Assembly: GCF_017565645.3 (NCBI RefSeq)
Contig: NZ_CP086136.1
Coordinates: forward strand, 8,043,501 to 8,107,500
Reading direction: 5' to 3'
From: Bradyrhizobium barranii subsp. barranii
GTDB lineage: Bacteria; Pseudomonadota; Alphaproteobacteria; Rhizobiales; Xanthobacteraceae
DNA: 64,000 nucleotides
In this document: in pieces, positions 43,048 through 52,521 of the stretch
How the letters are laid out: every line of letters starts with the position of its first letter
Numbering within the stretch: position 1 is the first letter of the stretch
Notes under the pieces: generated by a model
The model's database searches: none
Told to the model about the DNA's origin: nothing
Seen by the model: only the letters and a program-made list of their open reading frames with translations
Translations under genes and position numbers: made by a program

Positions 43048-43834
43048 GGCCTTCCGCGGCCTCCTCGCGAAAAGCCTTCTCGCCGGCCGTCGAGATCTCG
43101 ACCCACTTCTTGTCCGGCGCGGCGCCTTCCGCGTAGCTGTCGTGCCAGTTCCACCATTTGTAGGTTGGCGTCTGCGGATAGCCCTTTGGCGAGTCCTCCC
43201 AGACCTCCTGCCGGCCGAGCGGGGTGATGTCGAGATAGTTCCAGGTGCCGCCCATCTGCTCGTCGCCGCGGCTCTTGATGAAGTAGGTGCGGAAGATGCG
43301 GTCGCCGTCGCGGTAGAACACGTTGGTGCCGTGCCATTCGTCGACGCCGAAATCGGCATCGAAACTGTCGGTGACGGTGACCCAGGGCATGGTCCAGCCC
43401 ATCCGCTGCTTCAGCCTGATGATGTCGGCCTGGGGCGCGCGCGAGGCGAACACGAGCGTGGTGTCGCGGGCGTTCAGATGCGAGACATGGGCGACCTGGT
43501 CGGCCACCATGGAGCAGCCCCGGCAGGCTTGATCGGGCCAGCCGAACACGCCCGGCTCGAAGAAGGCCCGGTAGACGATCAGCTGCCGCCGGCCCTGGAA
43601 CAGATCCACCAGACTGATCTTGCCGCCGGGCCCCTCGAACGCATAGATTTTGGTGACGTCCATCCACGGCATGCGCCGGCGCTCGGCGGCGAGGGCGTCG
43701 CGGGCACGGGTATGCGCCTTTTCCTTCACGAGCAGTTGCTGACGGGCGGCCTCCCAGTCCTGCGGCGACACCACCGGCGGTGTTTGCATGGCGGCCTGTC
43801 CGTTAGTCCCTGCGTTGTCTGCTGATGTCATCAT
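43040..43834 (-). CDS. DUF899 family thioredoxin-like protein
   Basis: A 264-residue cytosolic protein of the DUF899 family. It carries DVTKIYAFEGPGGKISLVDL, then FQGRRQLIVYRAFFEPG, CRGCSMVADQVAHVSHLNAR, RMGWTMPWVTVTDSFDADFG, and VFYRDGDRIFRTYFIKSRGD, all typical. The fold is thioredoxin-like and CRGC is a CXXC pair, so a redox role is plausible though unproven. A small membrane-protein gene overlaps its 3' end. A divergent regulator gene starts 150 bp upstream, which suggests regulation, though nothing in the sequence proves it. Confidence 0.88.
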   Translation of the reverse strand: MMTSADNAGTNGQAAMQTPPVVSPQDWEAARQQLLVKEKAHTRARDALAAERRRMPWMDVTKIYAFEGPGGKISLVDLFQGRRQLIVYRAFFEPGVFGWPDQACRGCSMVADQVAHVSHLNARDTTLVFASRAPQADIIRLKQRMGWTMPWVTVTDSFDADFGVDEWHGTNVFYRDGDRIFRTYFIKSRGDEQMGGTWNYLDITPLGRQEVWEDSPKGYPQTPTYKWWNWHDSYAEGAAPDKKWVEISTAGEKAFREEAAEGRD

Positions 43835-43984
43835 GGCTCTCCATTCCTCTTGTCCGGGCGGTCATTCCGCGTCGCGCTATGACAGACGCGGAACCGCTCG
43901 CCCCTCGCCGCACATTGTCGGCCGTCAACGATTTCTGGCACCAAGCGGTTGCGCGGTGGGAGTAACAAGTGTGGCGGGATTTGA

Positions 43985-45205
43985 ATGGAGTCGCTGATCA
44001 CGGCCGCCGCGCGCGCGTTAGAGGCCGGCGATCCGCTCGGCGCGCTCAACCGCGTTGCGCTGCGCAACGATGCACCGTCGCTGGCGCTACGCGGCATCGC
44101 GATGGCGCAGCTCGGCGATCTCGCGAAAGCGAAGACGCTGCTGCGGAGTGCCGCGCGCGCGTTCGGTCCAAGAGAGGCGGTGGCGCGCGCGAGATGCGTG
44201 GTGGCCGAAGCCGAGATCGCGCTCGTCTCGCGCGACCTGAGCTGGCCGGTGAAAACGCTCGCGGCGGCCCGCGCAACGCTCGAACAGCACGGCGATCTCG
44301 CCAATGCAGCCCATGCGGGCCACATCGAGGCGCGCCGCCTCCTCCTCGTCGGGCAGCTCGACGAAGCCGAGCGCACGCTGGCCGAGCTCAGCCCCTCCCC
44401 GCTCCCGCCTGCATCGCAAGTGGTCCGCGAGCTCGTGGTCGCCGGCATCGCCATCAGACGGCTGAGAGCAAAAGATGCGCGCGCGGCGCTCAACCGCGCG
44501 GCCCACGCAGCTCGGCAGGCGAAGATCCCGGCGCTCGTGGCCGAGGTCGACAGCGCGAACCTCATCCTCGACACGCCGGCGGCGCGCCTGATCGCGCGCG
44601 GCAGCGAACACCCGTTGCTGCTCGGGGAGGTCGAGAGACTGGCGACCTCGACGGCGCTCGTCGTGGACACCTTTCATCATGCCCTGCGCAGGCAAGGCCG
44701 CATCGTATCGCTCGGAACGCGCCCGGTGCTGTTCGCGCTCGCCCGCCTCCTGGCGCAGGCATGGCCTGCCGACGTCTCGCGAGAGGCGCTGATATCAGGC
44801 GCGTTCCGGGCGAAGCACGCCGACGAATCGCATCGCGCGCGGTTGCGCGTGGAGATCGGGCGGCTCCGCACCCAGCTCAAGCCGCTGGCCGACATCAGCG
44901 CGACGAAGCAGGGTTTTGTGCTGGCGCCGCGCAAGACGCGCGACGTCCTCGTGCTGGCACGCCCCGTCGAGGAGAAGCACGCCGCTGTGCTCGCCGTCCT
45001 CTCCGACGGCGAGCCCTGGTCGAGCTCGGCGCTCGCGCTGGCGCTGGGAACAAGCGCGCGCACGGTGCAGCGGGCCCTCGACGAGCTGGCGCGGTCGAAC
45101 AAGGTGCAATCGTTCGGACACGGCCGGGCGCGGCGCTGGATGACCCCGCCCGTCCCGGGTTTCCCGACAGGCTTGTTACTCCCCGGACCGCTCCTGAAGG
45201 CGTAA
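43985..45205 (+). CDS. Large transcriptional-regulator-like protein with C-terminal winged helix
   Basis: A 406-residue cytosolic protein. The N-terminal half is an all-helical, TPR-like array rich in Ala, Leu and Arg. A middle segment, LGTRPVLFALARLLAQAWPA followed by DVSREALI and RLRVEIGRLRTQLKPLADIS, resembles the OmpR/SARP-type winged helix. The end, EPWSSSALALALGTSARTVQ followed by RALDELARSNKVQSFGHGRA, reads as a second helix-turn-helix. It has no sensor domain that I recognise. It is divergent from the DUF899 gene and just upstream of a beta-propeller gene, with which it nearly overlaps; these are its likely targets. The ATG at 43985 has GCGGGAT upstream. Confidence 0.72.
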   Translation: MESLITAAARALEAGDPLGALNRVALRNDAPSLALRGIAMAQLGDLAKAKTLLRSAARAFGPREAVARARCVVAEAEIALVSRDLSWPVKTLAAARATLEQHGDLANAAHAGHIEARRLLLVGQLDEAERTLAELSPSPLPPASQVVRELVVAGIAIRRLRAKDARAALNRAAHAARQAKIPALVAEVDSANLILDTPAARLIARGSEHPLLLGEVERLATSTALVVDTFHHALRRQGRIVSLGTRPVLFALARLLAQAWPADVSREALISGAFRAKHADESHRARLRVEIGRLRTQLKPLADISATKQGFVLAPRKTRDVLVLARPVEEKHAAVLAVLSDGEPWSSSALALALGTSARTVQRALDELARSNKVQSFGHGRARRWMTPPVPGFPTGLLLPGPLLKA

Positions 45206-45233
45206 ATTGGATCACATCACAGGGATCAAGCAC

Positions 45234-45872
45234 ATGAAGCGTTCCGCCGCCGAGATCGTCAGGGAGTACGGACCTTTCGCGGGTGTCGAGGCCGTGCATG
45301 GCGTCACCTATGACGGCACCCATGTCTGGTTCGCATCCGGCGACAAGCTGAATGCGGTCGATCCGGCCAACGGCAGGATCGCACGCTCCATCGATGTCGC
45401 CGCGCATGCGGGGACGGCATTCGACGGCCGGCACCTGTTCCAGATCGCCGAGGATCGCATCCAGAAGATCGACGCCGCGACCGGCAAGGTGATCAGCACG
45501 ATTCCGGCCCCGGGCGGCGGCGGCGATTCCGGATTGGCCTGGGCGGAGGGCTCGCTGTGGGTCGGTCAGTATCGCGAGCGCAAGATCCATCAGGTCGATC
45601 CGGAAACGGGAAAGATCCTCCGCACCATCGAAAGCAAGCGCTTCGTGACCGGCGTCACCTGGGTCGACGGCGAGCTCTGGCATGGCACCTGGGAGGGCGA
45701 GGAAAGCGATTTGCGCCGGATTGATCCTGAGACCGGCAAGGTGCTGGAGCAGCTCGACCTGCCCGCCGGGACGATGGTTTCAGGATTGGAGTCCGACGGC
45801 GGCGACCGCTTCTTTTGCGGCGGCGGCGATCGCGGCAATGTGAGGGCGGTCCGCCGCCCGAGGCGCAGCTAG
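45234..45872 (+). CDS. Beta-propeller protein (PQQ/glutamine-cyclotransferase-like repeats)
   Basis: A 212-residue protein with repeating propeller strands: YDGTHVWFASGDKLNAVDPA, FDGRHLFQIAEDRIQKIDAA, AEGSLWVGQYRERKIHQVDP and VDGELWHGTWEGEESDLRRI. Each blade ends in a DPxTG-like turn. There is no signal peptide, so it is probably cytosolic. The start at 45234 has AGGGATCA upstream; a TTG at 45207 is an alternative. It follows the regulator gene by about 28 bp and is probably co-transcribed. Function unknown; a binding or sensor role is possible. Confidence 0.72.
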   Translation: MKRSAAEIVREYGPFAGVEAVHGVTYDGTHVWFASGDKLNAVDPANGRIARSIDVAAHAGTAFDGRHLFQIAEDRIQKIDAATGKVISTIPAPGGGGDSGLAWAEGSLWVGQYRERKIHQVDPETGKILRTIESKRFVTGVTWVDGELWHGTWEGEESDLRRIDPETGKVLEQLDLPAGTMVSGLESDGGDRFFCGGGDRGNVRAVRRPRRS

Positions 45873-46009
45873 GTGCGCGATGACGGATGCGCGGCACCGA
45901 TGCTGCCGCAGCCGTTAATCTGTTCGCCCCAATTCCACCCCACCCGTGCGCTCTAGCGCCCCCCTCGCCTGCCCTGTAGACTTCCGGACCTGGGCGGCTT
46001 GGGGGATTG

Positions 46010-47578
46010 ATGCGACTGACGCTGAACTTGAAGACTGTCTTGATCGCCGTGGCGGTGCTCGCGGCGTCGTTTTTCGTCAGCCTGAAGGCGATGGACTGGC
46101 TGTCGCCGCGCGCGGCGACGACTGCGCCGCCGGTCGCACAATTGCCGCCGCTGCCGCAGGTCGCGAAGAGCTCGATCGTGGTGGCGCCGGTTGCGATCGC
46201 GATATCGGCGATCCGTGAACAGGCCGAGAAAGCCGCGCCGCGCAATTTCGCCGGCAAGGCCGACAACCCGATTTCGCAGATCCTGGAGAATGCCGACATC
46301 GGCTGGTCCGCCGTGCGCGGGCCGATGGCGGCTGCCGGCGACAAGGACGTGCTGACGATCTCGACGCCGCTCAACGGCAAGCTCAACGTGACGGGCTCGC
46401 TGTCGTCGAAAGCCACCGGCGCGCTTGGCGACGCGCTGGGCAGCGTGCTCGGCGGTGACGCAGCGAAACGGATCGGCGCGGTCAACATCAAGAATTTGAA
46501 CGCCAGCGCCGAGATCAAGGGCAACGTGGTCGTCACCTCGCGCCCGAAGCTCGCGGCCAACTGGCATCTCGAGCCAAATCTCGGCGCCCAGGTCAATCTC
46601 GGCGACACGAACCTCAACGTCTCCGGCGCCAAGGTCAACGTGCCGGCGCAGGTGAAGCCGCTGATCGACAAGAATGTCGGCGAGCAGATCAACATCGTCT
46701 CCGAGCGCATCCGCAACGATCCCTCGCTGCGCGACAATGCGAAGCTGCAATGGGCCAAGGCCTGCCGCTCGATCCCGCTGCAGGGCTCGGGCTCCTCGGC
46801 CGCGCTGCCGCCGCTCTGGCTCGAGATGAAACCGACCCGTGCCATCGCGGCGCAGCCGCGCGTCGACGCGCAGAACGTGACGCTGCTGCTCGGCCTCGAG
46901 CTCGAGACGCGCGTAACCTCGACGTCGACCAAGCCGGACTGTCCCTTCCCCGACAAGATCTCGATCGTGCCCCCGACCGGCACCGGCGTGAACATCGGCG
47001 TGCCGATCGACGTGCCCTTCACCGAGATCAACAAGCTGATCGCGGCGCAGATGGTCGGCCACACCTATCCCGAGGACGGCTCCGGTCCGGTCGACGTCAC
47101 CGTGAAAGGCGTCAACGTGGTGCCGTCGGGCGATCGTCTCCTGATCTCGCTGCTGGTGCGCGCCAACGAAAAGAAGAGCTGGCTCGGTCTCGGCGCCGAA
47201 GCGACCGTGCACATCTGGGGCCGACCGATGCTCGACCAGGCGCAGCAGACGCTGCGGCTCGCCGACATCCAGCTCGCGGTGGAATCCGAGGCCGCCTTCG
47301 GCCTGCTCGGCGCGGCCGCACGCGCGGTGGTGCCGCAGATGCAGCAGGCCTTGGTGCAGAAAGCGACGCTCGATCTGAAGCCAATCGCCGCCAATGCGCG
47401 CGAGAAGATCGCGGCCGCGATCGCCGACTACCAGAAGAGCGAGGATGGCCTCAAGGTCGACGCCAAGATCGACAGCCTGACCCTCGCCGACATCGCCTTC
47501 GATTCCAAGACGCTGCGCATCGTCGCCGAAGCCGGCGGCTCGCTGAACGTCTACGTGACGAAGCTGTCGGGGATGTAG
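46010..47578 (+). CDS. DUF4403 family exported protein
   Basis: A 522-residue protein with an N-terminal membrane anchor or signal (MRLTLNLKTVLIAVAVLAAS), then a large all-beta-looking periplasmic region. Features include SSIVVAPVAIAISAIREQAE, a segment typical of DUF4403, then two similar halves with repeated hydrophobic beta strands and IDKNVGEQINIVSERIRNDP. DUF4403 is related to BPI/TULIP-type lipid-binding folds by some fold predictions; I hold that loosely. The start TTG at 46007 and ATG at 46010 are adjacent, and GGGGG precedes both. No operon partner is evident. Confidence 0.82.
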   Translation: MRLTLNLKTVLIAVAVLAASFFVSLKAMDWLSPRAATTAPPVAQLPPLPQVAKSSIVVAPVAIAISAIREQAEKAAPRNFAGKADNPISQILENADIGWSAVRGPMAAAGDKDVLTISTPLNGKLNVTGSLSSKATGALGDALGSVLGGDAAKRIGAVNIKNLNASAEIKGNVVVTSRPKLAANWHLEPNLGAQVNLGDTNLNVSGAKVNVPAQVKPLIDKNVGEQINIVSERIRNDPSLRDNAKLQWAKACRSIPLQGSGSSAALPPLWLEMKPTRAIAAQPRVDAQNVTLLLGLELETRVTSTSTKPDCPFPDKISIVPPTGTGVNIGVPIDVPFTEINKLIAAQMVGHTYPEDGSGPVDVTVKGVNVVPSGDRLLISLLVRANEKKSWLGLGAEATVHIWGRPMLDQAQQTLRLADIQLAVESEAAFGLLGAAARAVVPQMQQALVQKATLDLKPIAANAREKIAAAIADYQKSEDGLKVDAKIDSLTLADIAFDSKTLRIVAEAGGSLNVYVTKLSGM

Positions 47579-47707
47579 CGCGTCTTCACTCGCCGGACCC
47601 GCGCGCGTCGCTTGCGCCGCTGGCATTCTCGTCGGAGGATGCTAAGCTGTTTCTCGCAACCTCGAACGAGGTGCTGACAGCACTGCAGGGGACAACGCGA
47701 GGACAAC

Positions 47708-48832
47708 ATGGAAGCCGGCATGGTCACGCCTGCGCCGGCGCTGGTGCGCTTTTCCGGCATTCAGAAGACCTACGATGGCGAGCACCTCGTGGTGAAGAAC
47801 CTCGATCTCGAAATCAGGAAGGGCGAGTTCGTCACCCTGCTCGGTCCGTCGGGCTCGGGCAAGACGACCACGCTGATGATGCTGGCCGGCTTCGAGGTTC
47901 CAACCCATGGCGAAATCTACCTCGCCGAACGGCCGATCAAGAACGTGCCGCCGCATAAGCGCGACATCGGCATGGTGTTCCAGAACTATGCCTTGTTCCC
48001 GCACCTGACGATCGCGGAGAATATCGCCTTCCCGCTATCCGTTCGCAACACGGCCAAGGCCGAGGCGCAGGAACGCGTCAACGCGGCGTTGCGCATGATC
48101 AAGATGGAAACCCTGGCGCACCGGCGGCCCGGGCAGCTGTCCGGCGGTCAGCAGCAGCGCGTGGCGCTGGCCCGCGCGCTGGTTTTCAATCCGCAGCTCG
48201 TGCTGATGGACGAGCCCCTGGGGGCCCTCGACAAGCGCCTGCGGGAGCAGATGCAACTGGAGATCAAGCAGCTGCACGAGACGATGGGCATCACCGTCGT
48301 CTACGTCACCCACGATCAGAGCGAAGCGCTCACCATGTCGGATCGCATCGCCGTGTTCAACGACGGCATCGTGCAGCAGATCGACCGGCCCGACGCGCTG
48401 TATGAGCATCCGGTGAACAGCTTCGTCGCTCACTTCATCGGTGAGAACAACGTGCTGTCCGGCACCGTCGAGACGGTCGAGAAGGACTATTGCCGCGTCA
48501 CGCTGGCTGGTGGCGGCGCCGTGACCGCACGGGCGGTCAATGTATCGGGCGCGGACGCATCGACCTCCCTGTCGGTGCGGCCGGAGCGGATCGCCATCAT
48601 CCCGGACGGCACCTCCAGCGAGGGACCGAACCGGCTGCCGGCCAAGGTGCAGAACACCATCTATCGCGGCGACCACGCGCTGGCCGTGCTCGATGTCGCC
48701 GGCAACGGGGAGTTCATGGTTAAGCTTCAGCCGGGGACGCATGACGGATTGAGACATGGCAATCTAAGATCTGGTGAAAGCGTATTCATCACCTTCCGTC
48801 CCGAGGACTGCCTGGCCCTCGATCCCGTCTGA
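47708..48832 (+). CDS. Polyamine-type ABC transporter ATPase (PotA-like)
   Basis: A 374-residue ATPase of the spermidine/putrescine (CUT-like) group. Walker A is GPSGSGKTT, the Q-loop is in MVFQNYALFPHLT, the signature is LSGGQQQRVALARAL, Walker B is LVLMDEPLGALDKRL, and the switch histidine is in VTHDQSEALTMSD. The C-terminal 120 residues form a TOBE-type regulatory domain. It drives import through the two permeases encoded downstream. It is the first gene of a four-gene operon, with a ribosome-binding site GAGGAC before the start. Confidence 0.94.
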   Translation: MEAGMVTPAPALVRFSGIQKTYDGEHLVVKNLDLEIRKGEFVTLLGPSGSGKTTTLMMLAGFEVPTHGEIYLAERPIKNVPPHKRDIGMVFQNYALFPHLTIAENIAFPLSVRNTAKAEAQERVNAALRMIKMETLAHRRPGQLSGGQQQRVALARALVFNPQLVLMDEPLGALDKRLREQMQLEIKQLHETMGITVVYVTHDQSEALTMSDRIAVFNDGIVQQIDRPDALYEHPVNSFVAHFIGENNVLSGTVETVEKDYCRVTLAGGGAVTARAVNVSGADASTSLSVRPERIAIIPDGTSSEGPNRLPAKVQNTIYRGDHALAVLDVAGNGEFMVKLQPGTHDGLRHGNLRSGESVFITFRPEDCLALDPV

Positions 48833-48888
48833 TCCGGACCGGCATCGATCAACCTCAACGCAACGCAGATGAAGAAGGAACAAGGACC

Positions 48889-49908
48889 ATGCTGAAGCGC
48901 AAGACTGGCAAGATTGCTCTGGGGTTCGCCGTGGCGTTCAGCGCCAGCGCCGCGCTGGCCACGGTCGCGCAGGCGCGTAACCTCACCGTCGTATCGTGGG
49001 GCGGCGCCTATCAGGATGCCCAGAAGAAGGTCTATTTCGAGCCGTTCAAGAAGGCAGCCGGCGTCGCGATGAACGACGAGTCCTGGGACGGCGGCGTCGG
49101 CGTGTTGCGCGCCAAGGTGCAGGGTGGTGCCGCCACCTGGGACCTCGTCCAGGTCGAGAGCGACGAACTCGCGGTCGGCTGCGAGGAAGGCCTGTTCGAG
49201 AAGATGGATTATTCCAAAATCGGCGGCGAGGCCGCCTATATCCCGCCGTCGGTCAATCCCTGCGGCGTCGGCGCCATCCTTTACGATTTCGTTCTCGGCT
49301 ACGACAAGGACAAGCTGAAGGACGCCCCCAACGGCTGGGCCGACTTCTTCGACACCAAAAAGATTCCGGGCAAGCGCGCCTTGCGTCACGGCGTCGCACC
49401 GAAGGACGTCTACAAGGTGCTGGCGACCGACGAGGGCGTCGAGCGCGCGTTCAAGAAGCTGGACACCATCAAGGGCGACATCGTCTGGTGGAAGGCCGGC
49501 GCCCAGCCGCCGCAATTGCTCGCCTCCGGCGAGGTGGCGATGACCTCGGTCTACAATGGCCGCATCGACACCGCGAACAAGAACGACAAGAAGAATTTTG
49601 GCATCGTATGGGACGGAGCGCTCTTCACCCTCGACAGCTGGGTCATCCTGAAGGGCAGCCCGAACAAGGACGCGGCCTACAAGTTCCTGGACTTCGCGGG
49701 CAAGGCGGAGAACCAGTCAAAGCTGTCGCAGAACATCGCCTATGGCACCTCGAACAAGGACGCAGCCGCCCTGCTCGCGCCCGCCGTTCTCAAGGACCTG
49801 CCGACAGCGCCTGACAACATCAAGAACGCGGTTGAGATCAATGTTGGCTTCTGGCTCGAGAACATCGACCGCCTGACCGAGCGCTTCAACAAATGGGCCG
49901 CGAAGTAA
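48889..49908 (+). CDS. Periplasmic polyamine-type binding protein (PotD-like)
   Basis: A 339-residue secreted protein with a Sec signal peptide ending AQA (about residue 28). The mature protein starts RNLTVVSWGGAYQDAQKKVY, characteristic of PotD/PotF-type and related solute-binding proteins, and contains ATWDLVQVESDELAVGCEEG and WADFFDTKKIPGKRAL. It captures the substrate in the periplasm and delivers it to the permease pair. Polyamines are the family expectation, though opine- or amine-like compounds are also handled by this group. A strong ribosome-binding site (AAGGAACAAGGA) precedes the start. It lies between the ATPase and permease genes. Confidence 0.93.
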   Translation: MLKRKTGKIALGFAVAFSASAALATVAQARNLTVVSWGGAYQDAQKKVYFEPFKKAAGVAMNDESWDGGVGVLRAKVQGGAATWDLVQVESDELAVGCEEGLFEKMDYSKIGGEAAYIPPSVNPCGVGAILYDFVLGYDKDKLKDAPNGWADFFDTKKIPGKRALRHGVAPKDVYKVLATDEGVERAFKKLDTIKGDIVWWKAGAQPPQLLASGEVAMTSVYNGRIDTANKNDKKNFGIVWDGALFTLDSWVILKGSPNKDAAYKFLDFAGKAENQSKLSQNIAYGTSNKDAAALLAPAVLKDLPTAPDNIKNAVEINVGFWLENIDRLTERFNKWAAK

Positions 49909-49930
49909 CGCGCCCTGCAAGGCTCGACCA

Positions 49931-51193
49931 ATGACGGATGCGCTCCTGACCGGCGCCAATGCGTCGACCGAGGTGCCGCTCAAGCGCCGATTGAGGCGTG
50001 CGGAGCGGACACGACAGGTCAAGGCATTGGCGCTGGTGCTGCCACTTCTCGTCTTCCTGCTCTTCACCTTCGCGGGCCCGATCGCCGGCATGCTGTGGCG
50101 CGCGGTCGATGACCGCGAGGTGCGTCAGGTTCTGCCGCAAACCATCGCTGCTCTCGCCGACTGGGACGGCAAGGACCTGCCGGACGAAAAGGCCTTTACG
50201 GCGCTGGCAAGCGACATCCTGGCGGCGCGCGCCTCCGGCGCCATCGCCATCGCGGCCAAGCGGCTCAACTACGCCCTGAACGGTTTTCGTACGATCCTGG
50301 CCAGCACGGCACGCAATCTGAAGGCGGCGCCGGAACCCGGCACCGCCAGGGAGACACTGGGCAAGATCAATCCGGCCTGGCGCGAACGGGCCACCTGGAC
50401 GACGATCAAGGATGCCAGTGGCCCGGTGACCGGCTTCTATCTGCTGGCGGCGCTCGACCTGACGCGGAACGTCGATGGTGCGGTCGTCGCGGCCGCATCA
50501 GACCAGGCGATCTACCGCAACGTCTTCGCCCGCACCTTCCTCATCAGCTTCAGCGTCACGGTACTCTGCCTGATCCTCGGCTTCCCGGTCGCGTACCTAC
50601 TGGCAACGCTGCCGCCGGGCCGGTCGAACCTGCTGATGATCTTCGTCCTGCTGCCGTTCTGGACGTCGCTTCTGGTCCGCACCTGCGCCTGGATCGTCTT
50701 GTTGCAGAGCAAGGGCGTCGTGAACGACAGCCTGCACTGGCTTGGCATCATCGACGAGCCGTTGCGGCTGATCTACAACCGCTTCGGTGCCTGCGTGGCC
50801 ATGACCCACGTTCTCCTGCCGTTCATGATCCTGCCGCTGTACAGCAGCATGAAAGCGATCTCGCCTGCGTACATGCGTGCCGCCGCCTCGCTCGGTGCGC
50901 CACCGACCACTGCCTTCCTGCGGATCTACCTGCCTCAGACCCTGCCCGGCATCGGCGCGGGAAGCCTGCTCGTCTTCATCCTGGCGCTCGGCTACTACAT
51001 CACGCCGGCCCTCGTCGGCGGCGCCGCCGATCAGATGATCAGCTACTTCATCGCGCTCTACACGACCGAGACGGCCAATTGGGGCCTTGCTTCGGCGTTG
51101 GGTGCGGTGCTGCTGCTGGCCACTCTTCTGCTCGCTCTCGTTTACGGCAAGCTGGTGCAGGGACAGCAAGTCACGGGAGGGATGAAGAATTGA
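49931..51193 (+). CDS. Polyamine-type ABC permease 1 (PotB-like) with large first periplasmic loop
   Basis: A 420-residue inner-membrane permease. TM1 (about 34-57) is followed by a periplasmic insertion of about 130 residues. The rest is a normal six-helix module with FPVAYLLATLPPGRSNLLMI and the EAA loop at AASLGAPPTTAFLRIYLPQT. Typical PotB proteins are about 285-310 residues, so the insertion explains the extra length. It pairs with the second permease, whose TTG start overlaps its stop codon by 4 bp. Confidence 0.92.
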   Translation: MTDALLTGANASTEVPLKRRLRRAERTRQVKALALVLPLLVFLLFTFAGPIAGMLWRAVDDREVRQVLPQTIAALADWDGKDLPDEKAFTALASDILAARASGAIAIAAKRLNYALNGFRTILASTARNLKAAPEPGTARETLGKINPAWRERATWTTIKDASGPVTGFYLLAALDLTRNVDGAVVAAASDQAIYRNVFARTFLISFSVTVLCLILGFPVAYLLATLPPGRSNLLMIFVLLPFWTSLLVRTCAWIVLLQSKGVVNDSLHWLGIIDEPLRLIYNRFGACVAMTHVLLPFMILPLYSSMKAISPAYMRAAASLGAPPTTAFLRIYLPQTLPGIGAGSLLVFILALGYYITPALVGGAADQMISYFIALYTTETANWGLASALGAVLLLATLLLALVYGKLVQGQQVTGGMKN

Positions 51194-52020
51194 GCGATCA
51201 TTCTTCCCTCCGCACGCCCAGCCAGCGCATCGCGTGGACCGCGACCATCATCATCTCCACGCTGGTGTTCATCTTCCTGATCGCGCCGATCCTTGCGATC
51301 ATGCCGCTGTCCTTCAGCTCGGGCTCGTACCTCACCTATCCGCTGCCGGGCCTCTCCCTGCGCTGGTACGACGACTTCATCAATTCGCCTCGCTGGATGA
51401 ATTCGCTGAAGAACAGCATGATTATCGGCGTCGCCTCGACCCTGCTGTCCATGGTGCTTGGCACACTGGCCGCGCTGGGGCTGGCGCAGTGGAAGAGCCG
51501 GTTCAAACCGCTCGTGCTGGCTTTCGTGCTGTCGCCGGTCGTCGTGCCCGGCGTCATCACCGCGGTCGGTCTTTATTTCTTCTTCGCGCCGATCGGACTG
51601 ACCGGCAGTTATCTCGGCTTGATCCTGGCCCACACCGCGCTGGCGACGCCCTTTGTGGTGATCACGGTCGGCGCGACGCTGCAAAGCTTCGACACCAATC
51701 TGGCACGCGCCGCCGCCTCGCTTGGCGCCTCGCCGCTTTATGCGTTCCGCCGCGTGATCCTGCCGCTGATCCTGCCCGGCCTGGCCTCGGGTGCGCTCTT
51801 CGCCTTCGCGACCAGCTTCGACGAGGTGGTGATCGTGCTGTTCATGGCAGGCCCGGAGCAGCGCACGCTGCCGCGCGAGATGTTCAGCGGCATTCGCGAG
51901 AACATCAGTCCGACCATCACGGCAGCGGCGGTGATCTTGACGACGGTATCGGTCATCCTCCTCGCGACCCTGGAAGGCTTGCGCCGACCTAACGAACGGC
52001 TCAAGGGCAGCAGCGCCTGA
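51190..52020 (+). CDS. Polyamine-type ABC permease 2 (PotC-like)
   Basis: A 276-residue six-helix permease. It starts at TTG 51190, overlapping the stop of the upstream permease (TTGA), with GGAGGGATGAAG as ribosome-binding site. It contains MPLSFSSGSYLTYPLPGLSL, the EAA loop AASLGASPLYAFRRVILPLI and ATSFDEVVIVLFMAGPEQRT, typical of PotC. It completes the PotADBC-type operon. The longer frame opening at 51079 is not real because it would run through the upstream permease gene. Confidence 0.93.
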   Translation: MSDHSSLRTPSQRIAWTATIIISTLVFIFLIAPILAIMPLSFSSGSYLTYPLPGLSLRWYDDFINSPRWMNSLKNSMIIGVASTLLSMVLGTLAALGLAQWKSRFKPLVLAFVLSPVVVPGVITAVGLYFFFAPIGLTGSYLGLILAHTALATPFVVITVGATLQSFDTNLARAAASLGASPLYAFRRVILPLILPGLASGALFAFATSFDEVVIVLFMAGPEQRTLPREMFSGIRENISPTITAAAVILTTVSVILLATLEGLRRPNERLKGSSA

Positions 52021-52031
52021 AAGGCGTCTTT

Positions 52032-52055
52032 CTTCCTTCTCCCCTTGTGGGAGAA
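52032..52055. repeat. Class E short hairpin repeat
   Basis: CTTCTCCCCTTGTGGGAGAAG directly follows the potC-like stop codon and may act as a terminator or mRNA-stabilising hairpin. The composition turns AT-rich immediately afterwards. Confidence 0.6.
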
Positions 52056-52260
52056 GACGTTTTTGAAAACCCCATTAAACTCTTTGAATTTACAAGGGAA
52101 TTTTTCAGGCAGGGTTTTTCATGTATCCTTGTGTGTATCCTATTCTGACGTGAAGCGAGAAGGCTCCAGCGTGCGCAGGGACGCGCGCCACGGGGCGTCC
52201 CTGCGGGGTCTGTCGATGACGCCCGAGACGGTCTGCACCCGCTTCTGTTACGATCACCAG

Positions 52261-52521
52261 ATGATGCGACCAATGGCCGAGACGATCGTGCTGGCGCTGT
52301 TGATGCTCGCGATGATCGGCGCAGCGCAGGCGCAACAGCGCACGATCTACGACGCTTCCGGCAGGGTAGCCATTCGGTCGGCGATCGACAGCCAGGGCAC
52401 GGTCATCAACTACGACAGAAGTGGCCGGGTCATCAGCCGGGAGACGACGACCGGCAACACGACGACGATCTATGATGCGGGCGGTCGCAACGTCGCAAGG
52501 TTCACAACGAACCGACAATAA
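52261..52521 (+). CDS. Small secreted protein with YD-like repeats
   Basis: An 86-residue protein starting MMRPMAETIVLALLMLAMIG with a Sec signal peptide (cleaved after AQA, about residue 25). The mature part holds three short repeats around YD-x-x-G-R: YDASGRVAIR, YDRSGRVISR and YDAGGRNVAR. These resemble single units of RHS/YD-repeat proteins, but too few to form a shell. The start at 52261 is set by the signal peptide; the upstream open frame crosses a repeat-like AT-rich tract. Function unknown. Confidence 0.6.
   Translation: MMRPMAETIVLALLMLAMIGAAQAQQRTIYDASGRVAIRSAIDSQGTVINYDRSGRVISRETTTGNTTTIYDAGGRNVARFTTNRQ

Noticed and set aside
52001..52273. Minus-strand frame in the AT-rich tract after the potC-like gene
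   Set aside because: It runs through a class E repeat and has no ribosome-binding site; probably chance.
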